Source of the DNA: a bacterium
Lineage (GTDB): Bacteria > Bacillota > Bacilli > Lactobacillales > Streptococcaceae
Direction: 5' to 3'
DNA: 64,000 nt
Assembly (NCBI GenBank): GCA_905221385.1
Contig: CAJNCV010000006.1
Location: 50,532-114,531, forward strand
Below the pieces are notes generated by a model. It did no database searches. It was not told the origin of the DNA and was given only the letters and a program-made list of their open reading frames with translations. The number at the start of each line of letters is the position of its first letter. The stretch's first letter is position 1. The position numbers and the translations under genes were made by a program. Positions 9,152 through 17,472 of this stretch are shown here, one piece after another.

Positions 9152-10059
9152 GTTTCACAGTTGCAGTAAAAGAGGAAATTCTTGGTCAACACCATCTCAG
9201 TCGTTATGAACTATCGGCAATTATCAAGATGTCTGGCAGTATCGGTCTCTCGACTTCAGGCTTGACCTTGTCCGTCGTGACTGAAAATGCCAAGTTAGCT
9301 CGGCACCTTTATGAGTCCTTTCTCCATTTTTATGATATTAAGTCAGAAATTCGTCACCATCAGAGAAGCAATCTTCGCAAGAATCGTGTCTATACGGTCT
9401 ATACAGATGAGAGGGTGCAGGAACTTTTAGCTGATTTGCGGCTCGCAGATTCTTTCTTTGGTTTGGAGACAGGTATTGATCCCGATATTTTAGCAGATGA
9501 GGAAGCTGGACGTGCTTACTTATGTGGAGCCTTTCTGGCAAATGGTAGCATCCGAGATCCTGAGTCTGGCAAGTACCAGTTGGAGATTAGTTCCGTTTAT
9601 CTGGACCATGCCCAAGGTCTGGCCTCTCTTCTTCAGCAGTTTTTGCTGGACGCCAAGGTCATTGAGCGCAAGAAAGGTGCAGTTACCTATCTCCAGCGTG
9701 CAGAAGACATCATGGATTTCTTGATTGTGATTGGGGCCATGCAGGCGCGTGATAATTTTGAGCGCGTCAAGGTTTTGCGTGAAACTCGTAATGATCTCAA
9801 TCGGGCTAATAATGCCGAGACAGCTAATATCGCTCGGACAGTTTCTGCCAGTATGAAGACCATCAATAATATCAGTAAAATCAAAGATAGAATGGGTTTG
9901 GAAAATTTACCCGTGGATTTGCAAGAGGTGGCTCAGTTACGGATTCAGCATCCAGACTACTCTATCCAGCAGTTGGCAGATAGCCTGAGCAATCCCCTAA
10001 CAAAAAGTGGTGTCAACCACAGACTCAGAAAAATAAACAAGATTGCAGATGAATTATAA
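9148..10059 (+). CDS. whiA: WhiA, DNA-binding protein with LAGLIDADG-like fold
   Basis: 303 aa. N-terminal part has the degenerate homing-endonuclease fold ([24 protein letters not shown]), C-terminal helix-turn-helix ([21 protein letters not shown]). In Firmicutes WhiA affects division and chromosome segregation rather than sporulation. Its last codons IADEL-stop and the terminator behind them are repeated in altered form at 13235-13283, framing an inserted island (see findings). Confidence 0.95.
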   Translation: MSFTVAVKEEILGQHHLSRYELSAIIKMSGSIGLSTSGLTLSVVTENAKLARHLYESFLHFYDIKSEIRHHQRSNLRKNRVYTVYTDERVQELLADLRLADSFFGLETGIDPDILADEEAGRAYLCGAFLANGSIRDPESGKYQLEISSVYLDHAQGLASLLQQFLLDAKVIERKKGAVTYLQRAEDIMDFLIVIGAMQARDNFERVKVLRETRNDLNRANNAETANIARTVSASMKTINNISKIKDRMGLENLPVDLQEVAQLRIQHPDYSIQQLADSLSNPLTKSGVNHRLRKINKIADEL

Positions 10060-10092
10060 AACCACGAATCGTTGATTCGTGGTTCTTTTCTT
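10045..10092 (+). repeat. Direct repeat, left copy (whiA 3' end + terminator)
   Basis: GCAGATGAATTATAA (end of whiA) followed by ACCACGAATC-GTTGATTCGTGGT and TTCTTTTCTT. The right copy at 13235-13283 differs at about six positions. The hairpin part serves as the whiA terminator. Confidence 0.85.
10061..10092 (+). terminator. whiA operon terminator
   Basis: ACCACGAATC pairs with GATTCGTGGT around GTT, followed by TCTTTTCTT. Confidence 0.85.
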
Positions 10093-10145
10093 GAAGTTAA
10101 TAAATATATGAGAAGAATTTTAAAGGAAGCCAACTCCATAATCTA

Positions 10146-10154
10146 TGGTATACT
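10146..10154 (+). promoter_or_regulatory. Extended -10 promoter of island copy 1
   Basis: TGGTATACT, with no convincing -35. Transcription would start near 10161, that is after the only upstream ATG (10159). A near copy (TGCTATACT) stands before island copy 2. Confidence 0.5.
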
Positions 10155-10158
10155 ATAG

Positions 10159-10584
10159 ATGAGTTGTACTGTAGGACAAAGGAGGAACCATAAAAAAACT
10201 AAAAAAAGTATGATTATTTTAATCAGTATTTTAGCAGTAATTGGAATAGCAGTAGGAGGTTGTAGCATGCACCAATATCAAAAGAAACAAGAAATGATTG
10301 CCATCGCGACCAGCGATGAGGCGAAGAAGGTTTATGAACATTTTATGAAATCGAAAGATCCTAATGCATTTACTAATGCAGGTGTCATCCAGGATTATGT
10401 TGTTGATGAAAGTAGCTTAGATTATAATCCAATGGGAGGATTGATGGTTTCGGTGGTTATCAACAAAGATAATGAATTAAATATAAATTATAATTTGATT
10501 GAAAACAAAGATGGCTCATACCATTCAGCATATTATTCTACTTCACCAAAATTATCCAAACTTTTGAAAGGGAATAATGAATGA
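10159..10584 (+). CDS. DUF1310-like lipoprotein, copy 1, start codon damaged
   Basis: Close paralogue of 10853-11248. The ribosome site AAAGGAGG (10178-10185) is intact, but where copy 2 has CCATGAAAAAACC this copy reads CCATAAAAAAACT, one base shorter, so the normal ATG is lost. The in-frame ATG at 10159 lies before the predicted transcription start and lacks a ribosome site; the next in-frame ATG (10210) is 24 bases from the ribosome site. The body is intact: hydrophobic signal with lipobox-like IAVGGC, then QKKQEMIAIATSDEAKKVYE, and NPMGGLMV as in copy 2. Probably weakly expressed or a decaying gene; the family name is from memory. Confidence 0.6.
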   Translation: MSCTVGQRRNHKKTKKSMIILISILAVIGIAVGGCSMHQYQKKQEMIAIATSDEAKKVYEHFMKSKDPNAFTNAGVIQDYVVDESSLDYNPMGGLMVSVVINKDNELNINYNLIENKDGSYHSAYYSTSPKLSKLLKGNNE

Positions 10585-10805
10585 CACAAAATCATGTTAA
10601 AGAAGATAACCTTCAAACCGCAATGGCAGAGTATCAGGATAATATGGGCGAGGAAAGAACTTTATATGACCAATATGAAAGAGAACTTGGCACTGTCACC
10701 CAAGTCTACAACAATACTACAGGAGCTGGCGAGCAGGTTTATGCACTTGTAAAAAATCCCAAAGAAAAAGCTGAGGATGTAGAGGAAAATTATGCTATAC
10801 TATGA
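10581..10805 (+). pseudogene. Truncated 5' fragment of the lipase-like gene (copy 1)
   Basis: 74 codons matching the first ~65 codons of 11245-12489 (shared VTQVYNNTTGAGEQVYA.VKNP.EKAEDV). After GluGlu the match stops and the sequence runs into NYAIL-stop, which is the promoter region of copy 2 (TGCTATACT at 10793-10801). The start overlaps the previous stop as ATGA, the same coupling as in copy 2. It lacks the whole catalytic region (no GHSLG), so it is a remnant of a tandem copy rather than a functional gene. Confidence 0.75.
10793..10801 (+). promoter_or_regulatory. Extended -10 promoter of island copy 2
   Basis: TGCTATACT overlapping the last codons of the truncated fragment; about 50 bp before the intact lipoprotein gene. 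It corresponds in position and sequence to the promoter of copy 1. Confidence 0.5.
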
Positions 10806-10852
10806 GTAAGTTAGTCCCTAATTTATTGATAGGATAGCATAAAGGAGGCGCC

Positions 10853-11248
10853 ATGAAAAAACCTAAAAAAAGTATGATTATTTTATTCAGCATTTTAGCA
10901 GTAATTGGAATCACAATAGGAGGTTGTAGCATGCACCAATACCAAAAGAAACAAGAAATGATTGCCATCGCAACAAGCGATGAGGCGAAGAAGGTTTATG
11001 AAAATCATATAAGGGCGAATGATCCTAAAGCATTAACAGAAGATGGAATCATTAAATCATATGATATTGATACAGAAACTTTAGAGTATAATCCAATGGG
11101 AGGACTAATGGTAAGGATATATTTTAATGATGATAAGGAATTAGATTTTCACTTTGGCTTAATAAAAGATAATTCAGGGAATTATGAATCTTATGGATAT
11201 ACTGTATCACCTAAATTATCATCTATGTTAAAGGAATCTAAAAAATGA
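10853..11248 (+). CDS. DUF1310-like small lipoprotein, copy 2; candidate immunity protein
   Basis: 131 aa. Positive start MKKPKKS, hydrophobic helix (residues 7-24), lipobox-like ITIGGC with Cys25, then a ~105-residue exported domain (SDEAKKVYENHIRAND...NPMGGLMVRIYFND). It resembles the streptococcal DUF1310 family, whose role is not established. Strong AAAGGAGG site 4 bases before the ATG. It overlaps the hydrolase gene by 4 bp (ATGA), so the two are made together. In the staphylococcal TslA system the phospholipase is neutralised by a lipoprotein (TilA) encoded alongside; by position this protein could do that job here. That role is inference. Confidence 0.7.
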   Translation: MKKPKKSMIILFSILAVIGITIGGCSMHQYQKKQEMIAIATSDEAKKVYENHIRANDPKALTEDGIIKSYDIDTETLEYNPMGGLMVRIYFNDDKELDFHFGLIKDNSGNYESYGYTVSPKLSSMLKESKK

Positions 11249-12489
11249 GAAAATATGTCAATGATTCAAATCTTCAGATTGCAATGACTGAATATAACGA
11301 TAACTCAATTAATCGTGAGGTTAAGGACCAATATGATGGAAGCGTTGGGACTGTCACCCAAGTCTACAACAATACCACAGGAGCGGGTGAGCAGGTTTAT
11401 GCAGTTGTAAAAAATCCTGATGAAAAAGCTGAGGATGTACAGGAAGTAACGGTCCTCTTTCGTGGTTCTACGGGTCCAGATCATATTTTGAATGAGGCAC
11501 CGGATGTCTGGAATGACTGGGCTGAAAATGATGCAGTTATAGCTAAGAGAATTGTAATGCAAAGCAATCCCAGCGACCGAGACAATTCTACCGAGCAGCT
11601 AAAGGCTTCTGCCAGAGCTTTAAAAGATATCATGAAAAAATATCCTCATGCCAAAATTAACATTTACGGGCATTCGCTTGGATCTATGGATGCTCAGTAT
11701 GCCATGGCTGCTCTTGAAGCGGCCCAAATCGAGCGAATCCAACAGGCTCATATCTACAACGGACCTGATGTCTACCGAATCCTTAGCCCCGAACAGAGGA
11801 AAATTGTCGATCAGATTAAAGGACGTATCTACAACTATGCTGACCCTAAAGATATGATCAGCATGGTTGGTAGAGATCCCTCGAAGGGCAGTATCGGTTC
11901 TGTAGGTATGGTTTATTATGTAGATAGTGAACAAGAAGATTTTGTAAATCAGCATATGACCTATGGTTATCGCTTGGATAAGGATGGAAAAATAAAAATT
12001 CTCTCCAATACCAGTACAGTCGCATATAATAGCTTTCTAATTAAAATGGAGAGTTTCAAAAAGCTTAAGAAGAGTCTATCTTCTGATGGCCTTACATCTG
12101 ATGAGCGAATCTTTCTAGACTCTGAACAAGCTAAGCTAACGGCGTCAGGTATTTGCCATATTGTAACAGAAGAACTAGATGTTCTCAAAAAAATATATAA
12201 TGACGGAGTTCAAGATGCGAGTGAAGTGCTTGTTTCGTGTAGTAATGTTCCTTGGGGTTTTATCCTAAGTCCGTACGAAACAGAGGTTGCCTATTCTGAT
12301 GGAGGAGTGACTTATGAAACAACTGTTGGTGTCATTCAAAAGAGGTTTACTCCAGTTCTTGATACTGCGAAACAATTAGAGAAAGATTTTACAGACTTAG
12401 AAAAGCAAATCCAAAACGGTATTCAGAAGAAATTAGATGAAGATAAGGCATTGGCGAATGAATTTAAGCAATGGAAGAGTTTGATATGA
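11245..12489 (+). CDS. Lipase-like alpha/beta-hydrolase with C-terminal helical domain; candidate TslA-like type VII effector
   Basis: 414 aa, no signal peptide. N-terminal half is a class-3-lipase-like fold: LFRGSTG (72-77, oxyanion region), nucleophile elbow YGHSLG with Ser144, acidic candidates Asp200/Asp203 in YADPKDM, and His237 in NQHMTY. From about residue 270 the protein is mostly predicted helix and lacks catalytic motifs (KKLKKSLSSDGLTSDERIF... to LEKQIQNGIQKKLDEDKAL). Enzyme domain first and helical domain last is the reverse of LXG toxins and matches TslA of S. aureus, a T7SS-secreted phospholipase A. The neighbours (lipoprotein before, small helical proteins after) also match. 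No T7SS core gene lies in this window, so secretion is unproven. Confidence 0.65.
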   Translation: MRKYVNDSNLQIAMTEYNDNSINREVKDQYDGSVGTVTQVYNNTTGAGEQVYAVVKNPDEKAEDVQEVTVLFRGSTGPDHILNEAPDVWNDWAENDAVIAKRIVMQSNPSDRDNSTEQLKASARALKDIMKKYPHAKINIYGHSLGSMDAQYAMAALEAAQIERIQQAHIYNGPDVYRILSPEQRKIVDQIKGRIYNYADPKDMISMVGRDPSKGSIGSVGMVYYVDSEQEDFVNQHMTYGYRLDKDGKIKILSNTSTVAYNSFLIKMESFKKLKKSLSSDGLTSDERIFLDSEQAKLTASGICHIVTEELDVLKKIYNDGVQDASEVLVSCSNVPWGFILSPYETEVAYSDGGVTYETTVGVIQKRFTPVLDTAKQLEKDFTDLEKQIQNGIQKKLDEDKALANEFKQWKSLI

Positions 12490-12872
12490 TAGAAGATGAA
12501 ATCAGGAAAAAGCGCCAACGTATTGAAGAATGTGAGGATGACTATCGACGTTCTTGTAAAAAAATCGAAAATCAGTACGAAGAGGCCAATTATAAATTTC
12601 AGCAATTGTGTCATATGATTGATGAAAAGTATCGAATCATTTCCCATACCTTAGACCAGCTAGGCGGAGACACAACTGAATGGCGTTATCAATCCAATCG
12701 ACTAGCATCCAACTTTAGTCAGCAAATCGAGATGGCGTATAGAAATAGACAAAGACAACTCGAACAAGAAGAATTGGAGCTCGAACAGGATTACAAGCGG
12801 GAACACCGTCTCTTAGAAGATGAGCTTGCCAGAGCTCAGGAGCAAAAAAGACGCTTAGAAGAACGAGGTTAA
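12471..12872 (+). CDS. Small coiled-coil protein, possible TlaA/DUF3958-like partner
   Basis: 133 aa, starting inside the end of the hydrolase gene (19-bp overlap), so tightly coupled. Almost entirely charged helix: an N-terminal heptad region (IRKKRQRIEECEDDYRRS), a central stretch with Trp (LGGDTTEWRYQSNRL, near residue 70), and a C-terminal Glu/Arg/Gln coiled coil. The helix-turn-Trp-helix shape is typical of WXG100-like and DUF3958/Lap2-type partners that pair with T7SS substrates. No signal peptide. Family link is by pattern only. Confidence 0.6.
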   Translation: MEEFDMIEDEIRKKRQRIEECEDDYRRSCKKIENQYEEANYKFQQLCHMIDEKYRIISHTLDQLGGDTTEWRYQSNRLASNFSQQIEMAYRNRQRQLEQEELELEQDYKREHRLLEDELARAQEQKRRLEERG

Positions 12873-12877
12873 CGATA

Positions 12878-13189
12878 ATGGCGAATGTATTTGATTATAT
12901 TAATGATTTTTTCGCGGGAGGAGAGGAGGCTCTAAGAAATATTGAAAAAGAGTTGGAACGATCATTTATAAAAAACATCTTGGCTCCAGCAAAAAAAGCT
13001 CGTATTTCCACTATAAAAAAAGATACAGAAAAATATATGAAGATCTCTCTATTAAGTGCTCAAGAAAGTTTGAAAGAAGTTTCGAAAAACATTGATAGTT
13101 CGATGAAGGGAGAATTTTCTACAAAAGTAGTTGAAACTATAGAAACGAAAAGTAAAGAATATCCAAAAGCTTTAAATGGTACAAAGTAG
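12878..13189 (+). CDS. Small helical protein, unknown; possible second secretion partner
   Basis: 103 aa beginning MANVFDYINDFFAGGEEAL, then amphipathic, Lys-rich helices (ERSFIKNILAPAKKARIS..., SLKEVSKNIDSSMK). It starts 5 bp after the coiled-coil gene and is the last gene of the island. I recognise no family. Size and helical content would suit the second small partner (TlaA1/TlaA2 pair) of a TslA-type effector, which is inference from order alone. It could also be a shortened remnant of a longer protein. Confidence 0.5.
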   Translation: MANVFDYINDFFAGGEEALRNIEKELERSFIKNILAPAKKARISTIKKDTEKYMKISLLSAQESLKEVSKNIDSSMKGEFSTKVVETIETKSKEYPKALNGTK

Positions 13190-13234
13190 ACTTTTGCTTT
13201 TTAAAGTAAAACTCCAGTAAGTTGCTTTTTTATA

Positions 13235-13283
13235 GCAGAAGAACTATAAAACCACGAATCAGTTGATCCGTGGTTCTTTTCTT
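13235..13283. repeat. Direct repeat, right copy (whiA-end-like + terminator)
   Basis: GCAGAAGAACTATAA mimics the last codons of whiA (I-A-E-E-L-stop versus I-A-D-E-L-stop) and is followed by ACCACGAATCAGTTGATCCGTGGT and TTCTTTTCTT. The hairpin now separates the island from the converging fnr gene and can act in both directions. The 45 bp before it do not match whiA. Confidence 0.8.
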
Positions 13284-14250
13284 ATAAACTGGTTGAGTGT
13301 TTGGGTTGTACTTTTTGTTCTGGGTCAATGTAGTTAATGGCATTGTTAACAGCTGTTGGAGCTTCACCTAGTCCTGTAGCGATCAAATCAATCTTACCTT
13401 CATAGTAGCAACAGTCACCGATAGCATAGATACCCGCTTGGCTGGATTCTTGCTTGCTATTGACGATAATTTTGTGACGGTTAAGGTCCAGACCCCAGTT
13501 TTTAAGGTTACCGACAGAAGACTTGAAGCCGTAGTTGACAAAGAGGTGGTCTAGGTCAATCGTTTCGGTTTCATCAGATTTGACTTTTGTGATTTCCAGT
13601 TTATCGAGTGTTTTTCCATCTCCAAGGAGTTGGCTAGGAACGAATGGTGTCTTGATAGTCACAGATGATGCTTGTAGGGCTTGCACACTGTGTTCCAAGG
13701 CACGGAAGTTATCTCGACGGTGAACGAGAGTAGTTGGGGCAATTTTTTCAAAAGCCAATGCCCAGTCAACTGCTGAGTCCCCTCCACCAAGTATGGTCAC
13801 TTTCTTACCAGCGTATTGCTGGATGTTGGCAACGTGGTAGTGGATATTTTCATAGTTCTCAACACCGTCTAATTCGAGTGGACGTGGTTTAAAGGCACCG
13901 CCCCCCATAGCAATGATGACTGTTTTGCTGAGATGGTTTCCTTTAGTGGTTGTAATGCTAAAGAAATCGTCATTTTTCTCAATCTCAAGAACGGTTTCAT
14001 TGAGGTGAATAGGAGAGTTGAAGCCATCTAGCTGTTCAAGCAAACGCTTGGTTAACTCTTCTCCAGTTAAGTTTGGAAAACCTGGCACGTCAAGGATTTG
14101 CTTTTCAGGGTAGAGGATGGCTGGTTGACCACCGAGCTGGGGAAGGGAGTCGATGATTTGAACTTTAGCTTGGCGTAGATGGGCGTAAAAGGCAGCAAAG
14201 AGACCGACAGGACCGCCACCTACAATGGTAATATCATAGAGTTGAGACAT
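13282..14250 (-). CDS. fnr: Ferredoxin-NADP+ reductase, thioredoxin-reductase-like type
   Basis: 322 aa. FAD site IVGGGPVGLFAAFYA at the N-terminus, NADPH site ILGGGDSAVDWA in the middle, and a C-terminal FAD motif AIGDCCYYEGKIDLIATGLGEA. The CxxC redox pair of thioredoxin reductase is absent, which fits the YumC/FNR2 class that moves electrons between NADPH and ferredoxin or flavodoxin. RBS AAGGAGAAAT before the ATG. It converges on the island and diverges from cdaA. Confidence 0.92.
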   Translation of the reverse strand: MSQLYDITIVGGGPVGLFAAFYAHLRQAKVQIIDSLPQLGGQPAILYPEKQILDVPGFPNLTGEELTKRLLEQLDGFNSPIHLNETVLEIEKNDDFFSITTTKGNHLSKTVIIAMGGGAFKPRPLELDGVENYENIHYHVANIQQYAGKKVTILGGGDSAVDWALAFEKIAPTTLVHRRDNFRALEHSVQALQASSVTIKTPFVPSQLLGDGKTLDKLEITKVKSDETETIDLDHLFVNYGFKSSVGNLKNWGLDLNRHKIIVNSKQESSQAGIYAIGDCCYYEGKIDLIATGLGEAPTAVNNAINYIDPEQKVQPKHSTSL

Positions 14251-14341
14251 GATTTCTCCTTTGTTTTTTCTAATCAGTTTATTTTATCATATTTTTGCTT
14301 AATTTAAAATGAGGTAGGATAGGGAAAAAATGGGCAAAAAA

Positions 14342-14350
14342 TGGTATAAT
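14342..14350 (+). promoter_or_regulatory. Extended -10 promoter of cdaA-cdaR-glmM
   Basis: TGGTATAAT 37 bp before the cdaA start; no close -35 needed for an extended -10. Confidence 0.55.
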
Positions 14351-14386
14351 GATGAGTAAAGTGTTTTGACAGGGAGGAGGCCAAGG

Positions 14387-15244
14387 ATGAATTTTCAACA
14401 ATTATCCAATTTACAATACTGGACGAGTTTGTTTTCAAGTCCTTGGAGTATAGTCACCAATCTGATTGATATTCTCATTGTGACTTATATTTTATATCAT
14501 TTTACTAAAGCTATTGCAGGCACCAAGATTATGATATTGGTCCGTGGAGTCTTAGTTTTTATTCTAGCCCAGATTCTTTCCAATATGATTGGTTTAACGA
14601 CTATTTCCTGGTTGATCAATCAGATCATCACCTACGGGGTGATTGCAGCGGTGGTTATCTTTTCACCAGAGATTCGGACTGGTTTGGAGCGATTGGGCCG
14701 GGCTACTGATTTCTTCTCCAATGCCCCTATTAGTGCGGAAGAGCAGATGGTTCGTGCATTTGTGAAATCAGTTGAATACATGAGCCCTCGTAAGATTGGG
14801 GCGCTTGTGGTGGTTCAGCGAGTAAGAACCTTACAGGAATATATCTCGACAGGGATCCCTTTAGATGCAAAGATTTCAGCTGAATTGCTCATCAATATCT
14901 TTATTCCTAACACTCCCTTACACGACGGAGCGGTTATTATCCGAGAAGATCGAATTGCCGTCACTTCAGCCTATCTGCCACTAACTGAAAATACAGAGAT
15001 TTCCAAAGAGTTTGGAACACGCCACAGGGCGGCGATTGGTTTGTCGGAAGTATCAGATGCTCTTACCTTTGTGGTTTCGGAGGAAACAGGTGGAATCTCA
15101 ATCACCTATAATGGAGTCTTTAAGCACGATTTGACCTTGGAAGAGTTTGAATCTGAATTGAGAAGAATCCTGCTTCCAACATCAGAGGAAAAACATGGTT
15201 TGAAAGAGCGTTTGCTAGGAGGATTGAAACATGAGAAAAAATAG
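14387..15244 (+). CDS. cdaA: Diadenylate cyclase (c-di-AMP synthase)
   Basis: 285 aa from the ATG at 14387 (RBS GGGAGGAGG). It makes cyclic di-AMP from two ATP; the signal controls K+ uptake and wall homeostasis. Three membrane helices in residues 20-95 followed by the DisA_N catalytic domain with DGA at 180-182 and RHR at 212-214. The gene overlaps cdaR by 14 bp and sits in the conserved cdaA-cdaR-glmM operon. Confidence 0.97.
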   Translation: MNFQQLSNLQYWTSLFSSPWSIVTNLIDILIVTYILYHFTKAIAGTKIMILVRGVLVFILAQILSNMIGLTTISWLINQIITYGVIAAVVIFSPEIRTGLERLGRATDFFSNAPISAEEQMVRAFVKSVEYMSPRKIGALVVVQRVRTLQEYISTGIPLDAKISAELLINIFIPNTPLHDGAVIIREDRIAVTSAYLPLTENTEISKEFGTRHRAAIGLSEVSDALTFVVSEETGGISITYNGVFKHDLTLEEFESELRRILLPTSEEKHGLKERLLGGLKHEKK

Positions 15245-16016
15245 TCTTTATATTATTTCTTCCTTCTTTTTCGCCTGCATCCTCTTTATCTATGCGACTT
15301 CAACAAACTATCAGAATAGCAACAGTGCCAGACAGGTGCGGACGGAAACCTATACCAATACGGTACTCAATGTCCCAATTGATATCCACTATGATAGTGA
15401 TCAGTACTTTATTAGTGGCTTTACGTCAGAAGTAACGGTTTTTTTGACAGGTTCCAATCGAGTTGCTTTGGCAAGCGAAATGCAGGAAAGTACGCGTAAA
15501 TTCAAGGTGACAGCTGATTTAACCAATGCCAGTGTTGGAACAATCGAAGTTCCTCTAACCATAGAAAATCTACCAAGTGGTTTGACGGCTGTTGCAACAC
15601 CGCAAAAGATAACAGTGAAGGTTGGTAAAAAAGCAAAACGAGATAATGTAATCGTTGTGCCGGAGATTGATCCTAGCCAGGTTGATTCTCGCGTGAAAAT
15701 CGATACGGTCACTGTGTCAGATGAAAAAGTAGCGGTTATTAGTGATGAAGAGACTCTCTCTAGAGTAGATCGTGTCATTGCCATCTTACCGACGAGTGAA
15801 CGGATAACAGGTAACTACTCGGCCTCTGTTCCTCTTCAAGCAGTTGATAAAAATGGAAATGTCTTGCCAAGCGTTATTATGCCATTTGACACAACGATGA
15901 AAATTACAACAAAAACAGCATCGTCTAGTTCGAGTTCTTCGTCAACGGGCTCTTCAACCAGCAGTTCGTCTTCTACGAGTTCAGAAACGAAACCAGACTC
16001 GTCTAAACAAGAATAA
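15231..16016 (+). CDS. cdaR: CdaR/YbbR-domain regulator of diadenylate cyclase
   Basis: 261 aa. N-terminal membrane anchor (residues 6-24), then repeated YbbR domains outside the membrane (EVTVFLTGSNRVAL..., IEVPLTIENLPSGL...), and a Ser/Thr-rich tail (SSSSSSSTGSSTSSSSS). CdaR contacts CdaA at the membrane and tunes its activity. GlmM, encoded next, also binds CdaA. Confidence 0.93.
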   Translation: MRKNSLYIISSFFFACILFIYATSTNYQNSNSARQVRTETYTNTVLNVPIDIHYDSDQYFISGFTSEVTVFLTGSNRVALASEMQESTRKFKVTADLTNASVGTIEVPLTIENLPSGLTAVATPQKITVKVGKKAKRDNVIVVPEIDPSQVDSRVKIDTVTVSDEKVAVISDEETLSRVDRVIAILPTSERITGNYSASVPLQAVDKNGNVLPSVIMPFDTTMKITTKTASSSSSSSSTGSSTSSSSSTSSETKPDSSKQE

Positions 16017-16046
16017 ACAAAATAGTAGAAAAGGATGATTAACAAA

Positions 16047-17399
16047 ATGGGTAAATATTTTGGGACCGATGGAGTCCGTGGAGAAGCAAACGTAGAACTG
16101 ACGCCAGAATTGGCCTTTAAACTGGGACGTTTTGGTGGTTATGTTCTTAGCCAACACGAAACAGAAGCCCCTAAAGTTTTTGTAGGACGTGATACACGTA
16201 TCTCAGGAGAAATGTTAGAATCAGCCTTAGTGGCAGGTCTTCTCTCTGTAGGGATTCACGTCTATAAACTCGGTGTCCTTGCAACACCAGCAGTAGCATA
16301 CTTGGTCAAAACGGAGGGAGCCAGTGCTGGTGTCATGATTTCCGCTAGTCACAACCCAGCCCTTGATAATGGAATTAAATTCTTTGGTGGGGATGGCTTC
16401 AAACTTGATGATGAAAAAGAAGCAGAAATCGAAGCCTTGCTAGATGCTGCTGAAGATACTCTTCCTCGTCCAAGTGCCGAAGGCTTGGGAACCTTAGTGG
16501 ACTATCCAGAAGGATTACGTAAGTATGAAGGCTATCTTGTTTCAACTGGAACTCCTCTTGAAGGAATGAAAGTGGCCTTGGACACAGCGAACGGTGCAGC
16601 GTCTACAAGTGCCCGTCAAATCTTTGCAGACCTTGGGGCTCAATTAACTGTTATTGGTGAGATGCCAGATGGTCTTAATATCAACTTGAATGTGGGTTCA
16701 ACACACCCAGAAGCTCTTCAAGAAGTTGTTAAAGAAAGCCAATCAGCTATTGGTTTGGCCTTTGACGGAGACAGTGACCGCTTGATTGCTGTTGATGAAA
16801 ATGGCGACATCGTTGATGGTGATAAAATCATGTACATCATCGGGAAATATCTTTCTGAAAAAGGCCAGTTGGCTCAAAACACCATCGTGACAACGGTCAT
16901 GTCTAACCTTGGTTTCCATAAGGCCTTGGAAAGTGTCGGTATTAACAAGGCAGTGACTGCTGTTGGTGACCGCTATGTCGTTGAAGAAATGAGAAAATCA
17001 GGCTACAACCTTGGAGGTGAACAGTCTGGTCACGTTATCTTGATGGACTACAATACAACTGGTGATGGTCAATTATCAGCTGTCCAATTGACTAAAATCA
17101 TGAAAGAAACAGGCAAGAGCTTGTCTCAACTAGCATCAGAAGTGACGATTTACCCACAAAAACTAGTCAATATTCGAGTGGAAAATGCCATGAAAGAAAA
17201 AGCCATGGAAGTACCAGCCATCAAGACAATCATCGAAAAGATGGAAGAAGAGATGGCAGGGAACGGCCGTATCCTTGTCCGCCCAAGTGGAACAGAACCC
17301 CTCTTGCGTGTCATGGCGGAAGCTCCTACAACAGAAGAAGTCAACTACTACGTAGATACGATTGCTGCTGTTGTTAAAGATGAAATCGGAATTAACTAA
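16047..17399 (+). CDS. glmM: Phosphoglucosamine mutase
   Basis: 450 aa from the ATG at 16047; the in-frame ATG at 16035 lies directly on its own ribosome site and is unlikely. It converts GlcN-6-P to GlcN-1-P for UDP-GlcNAc synthesis. Catalytic phospho-serine Ser101 in ISASHNPA, Mg2+ loop DGDSDR, sugar loop GGEQSGH and phosphate loop RPSGTEP are all present. Last gene of the c-di-AMP/wall operon. Confidence 0.97.
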   Translation: MGKYFGTDGVRGEANVELTPELAFKLGRFGGYVLSQHETEAPKVFVGRDTRISGEMLESALVAGLLSVGIHVYKLGVLATPAVAYLVKTEGASAGVMISASHNPALDNGIKFFGGDGFKLDDEKEAEIEALLDAAEDTLPRPSAEGLGTLVDYPEGLRKYEGYLVSTGTPLEGMKVALDTANGAASTSARQIFADLGAQLTVIGEMPDGLNINLNVGSTHPEALQEVVKESQSAIGLAFDGDSDRLIAVDENGDIVDGDKIMYIIGKYLSEKGQLAQNTIVTTVMSNLGFHKALESVGINKAVTAVGDRYVVEEMRKSGYNLGGEQSGHVILMDYNTTGDGQLSAVQLTKIMKETGKSLSQLASEVTIYPQKLVNIRVENAMKEKAMEVPAIKTIIEKMEEEMAGNGRILVRPSGTEPLLRVMAEAPTTEEVNYYVDTIAAVVKDEIGIN

Positions 17400-17472
17400 A
17401 GACTAGAAAACTAGATGAAATAATAAAAATGTGGTACAATTGCATAGTAAATTGTAGCAATGGGAGAGAAAA

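Noticed and set aside
11245..12489. Ordinary secreted lipase
   Set aside because: No signal peptide, coupled to a lipoprotein and small helical proteins, and a long helical C-terminus; a toxin-like reading fits better, although not proven.
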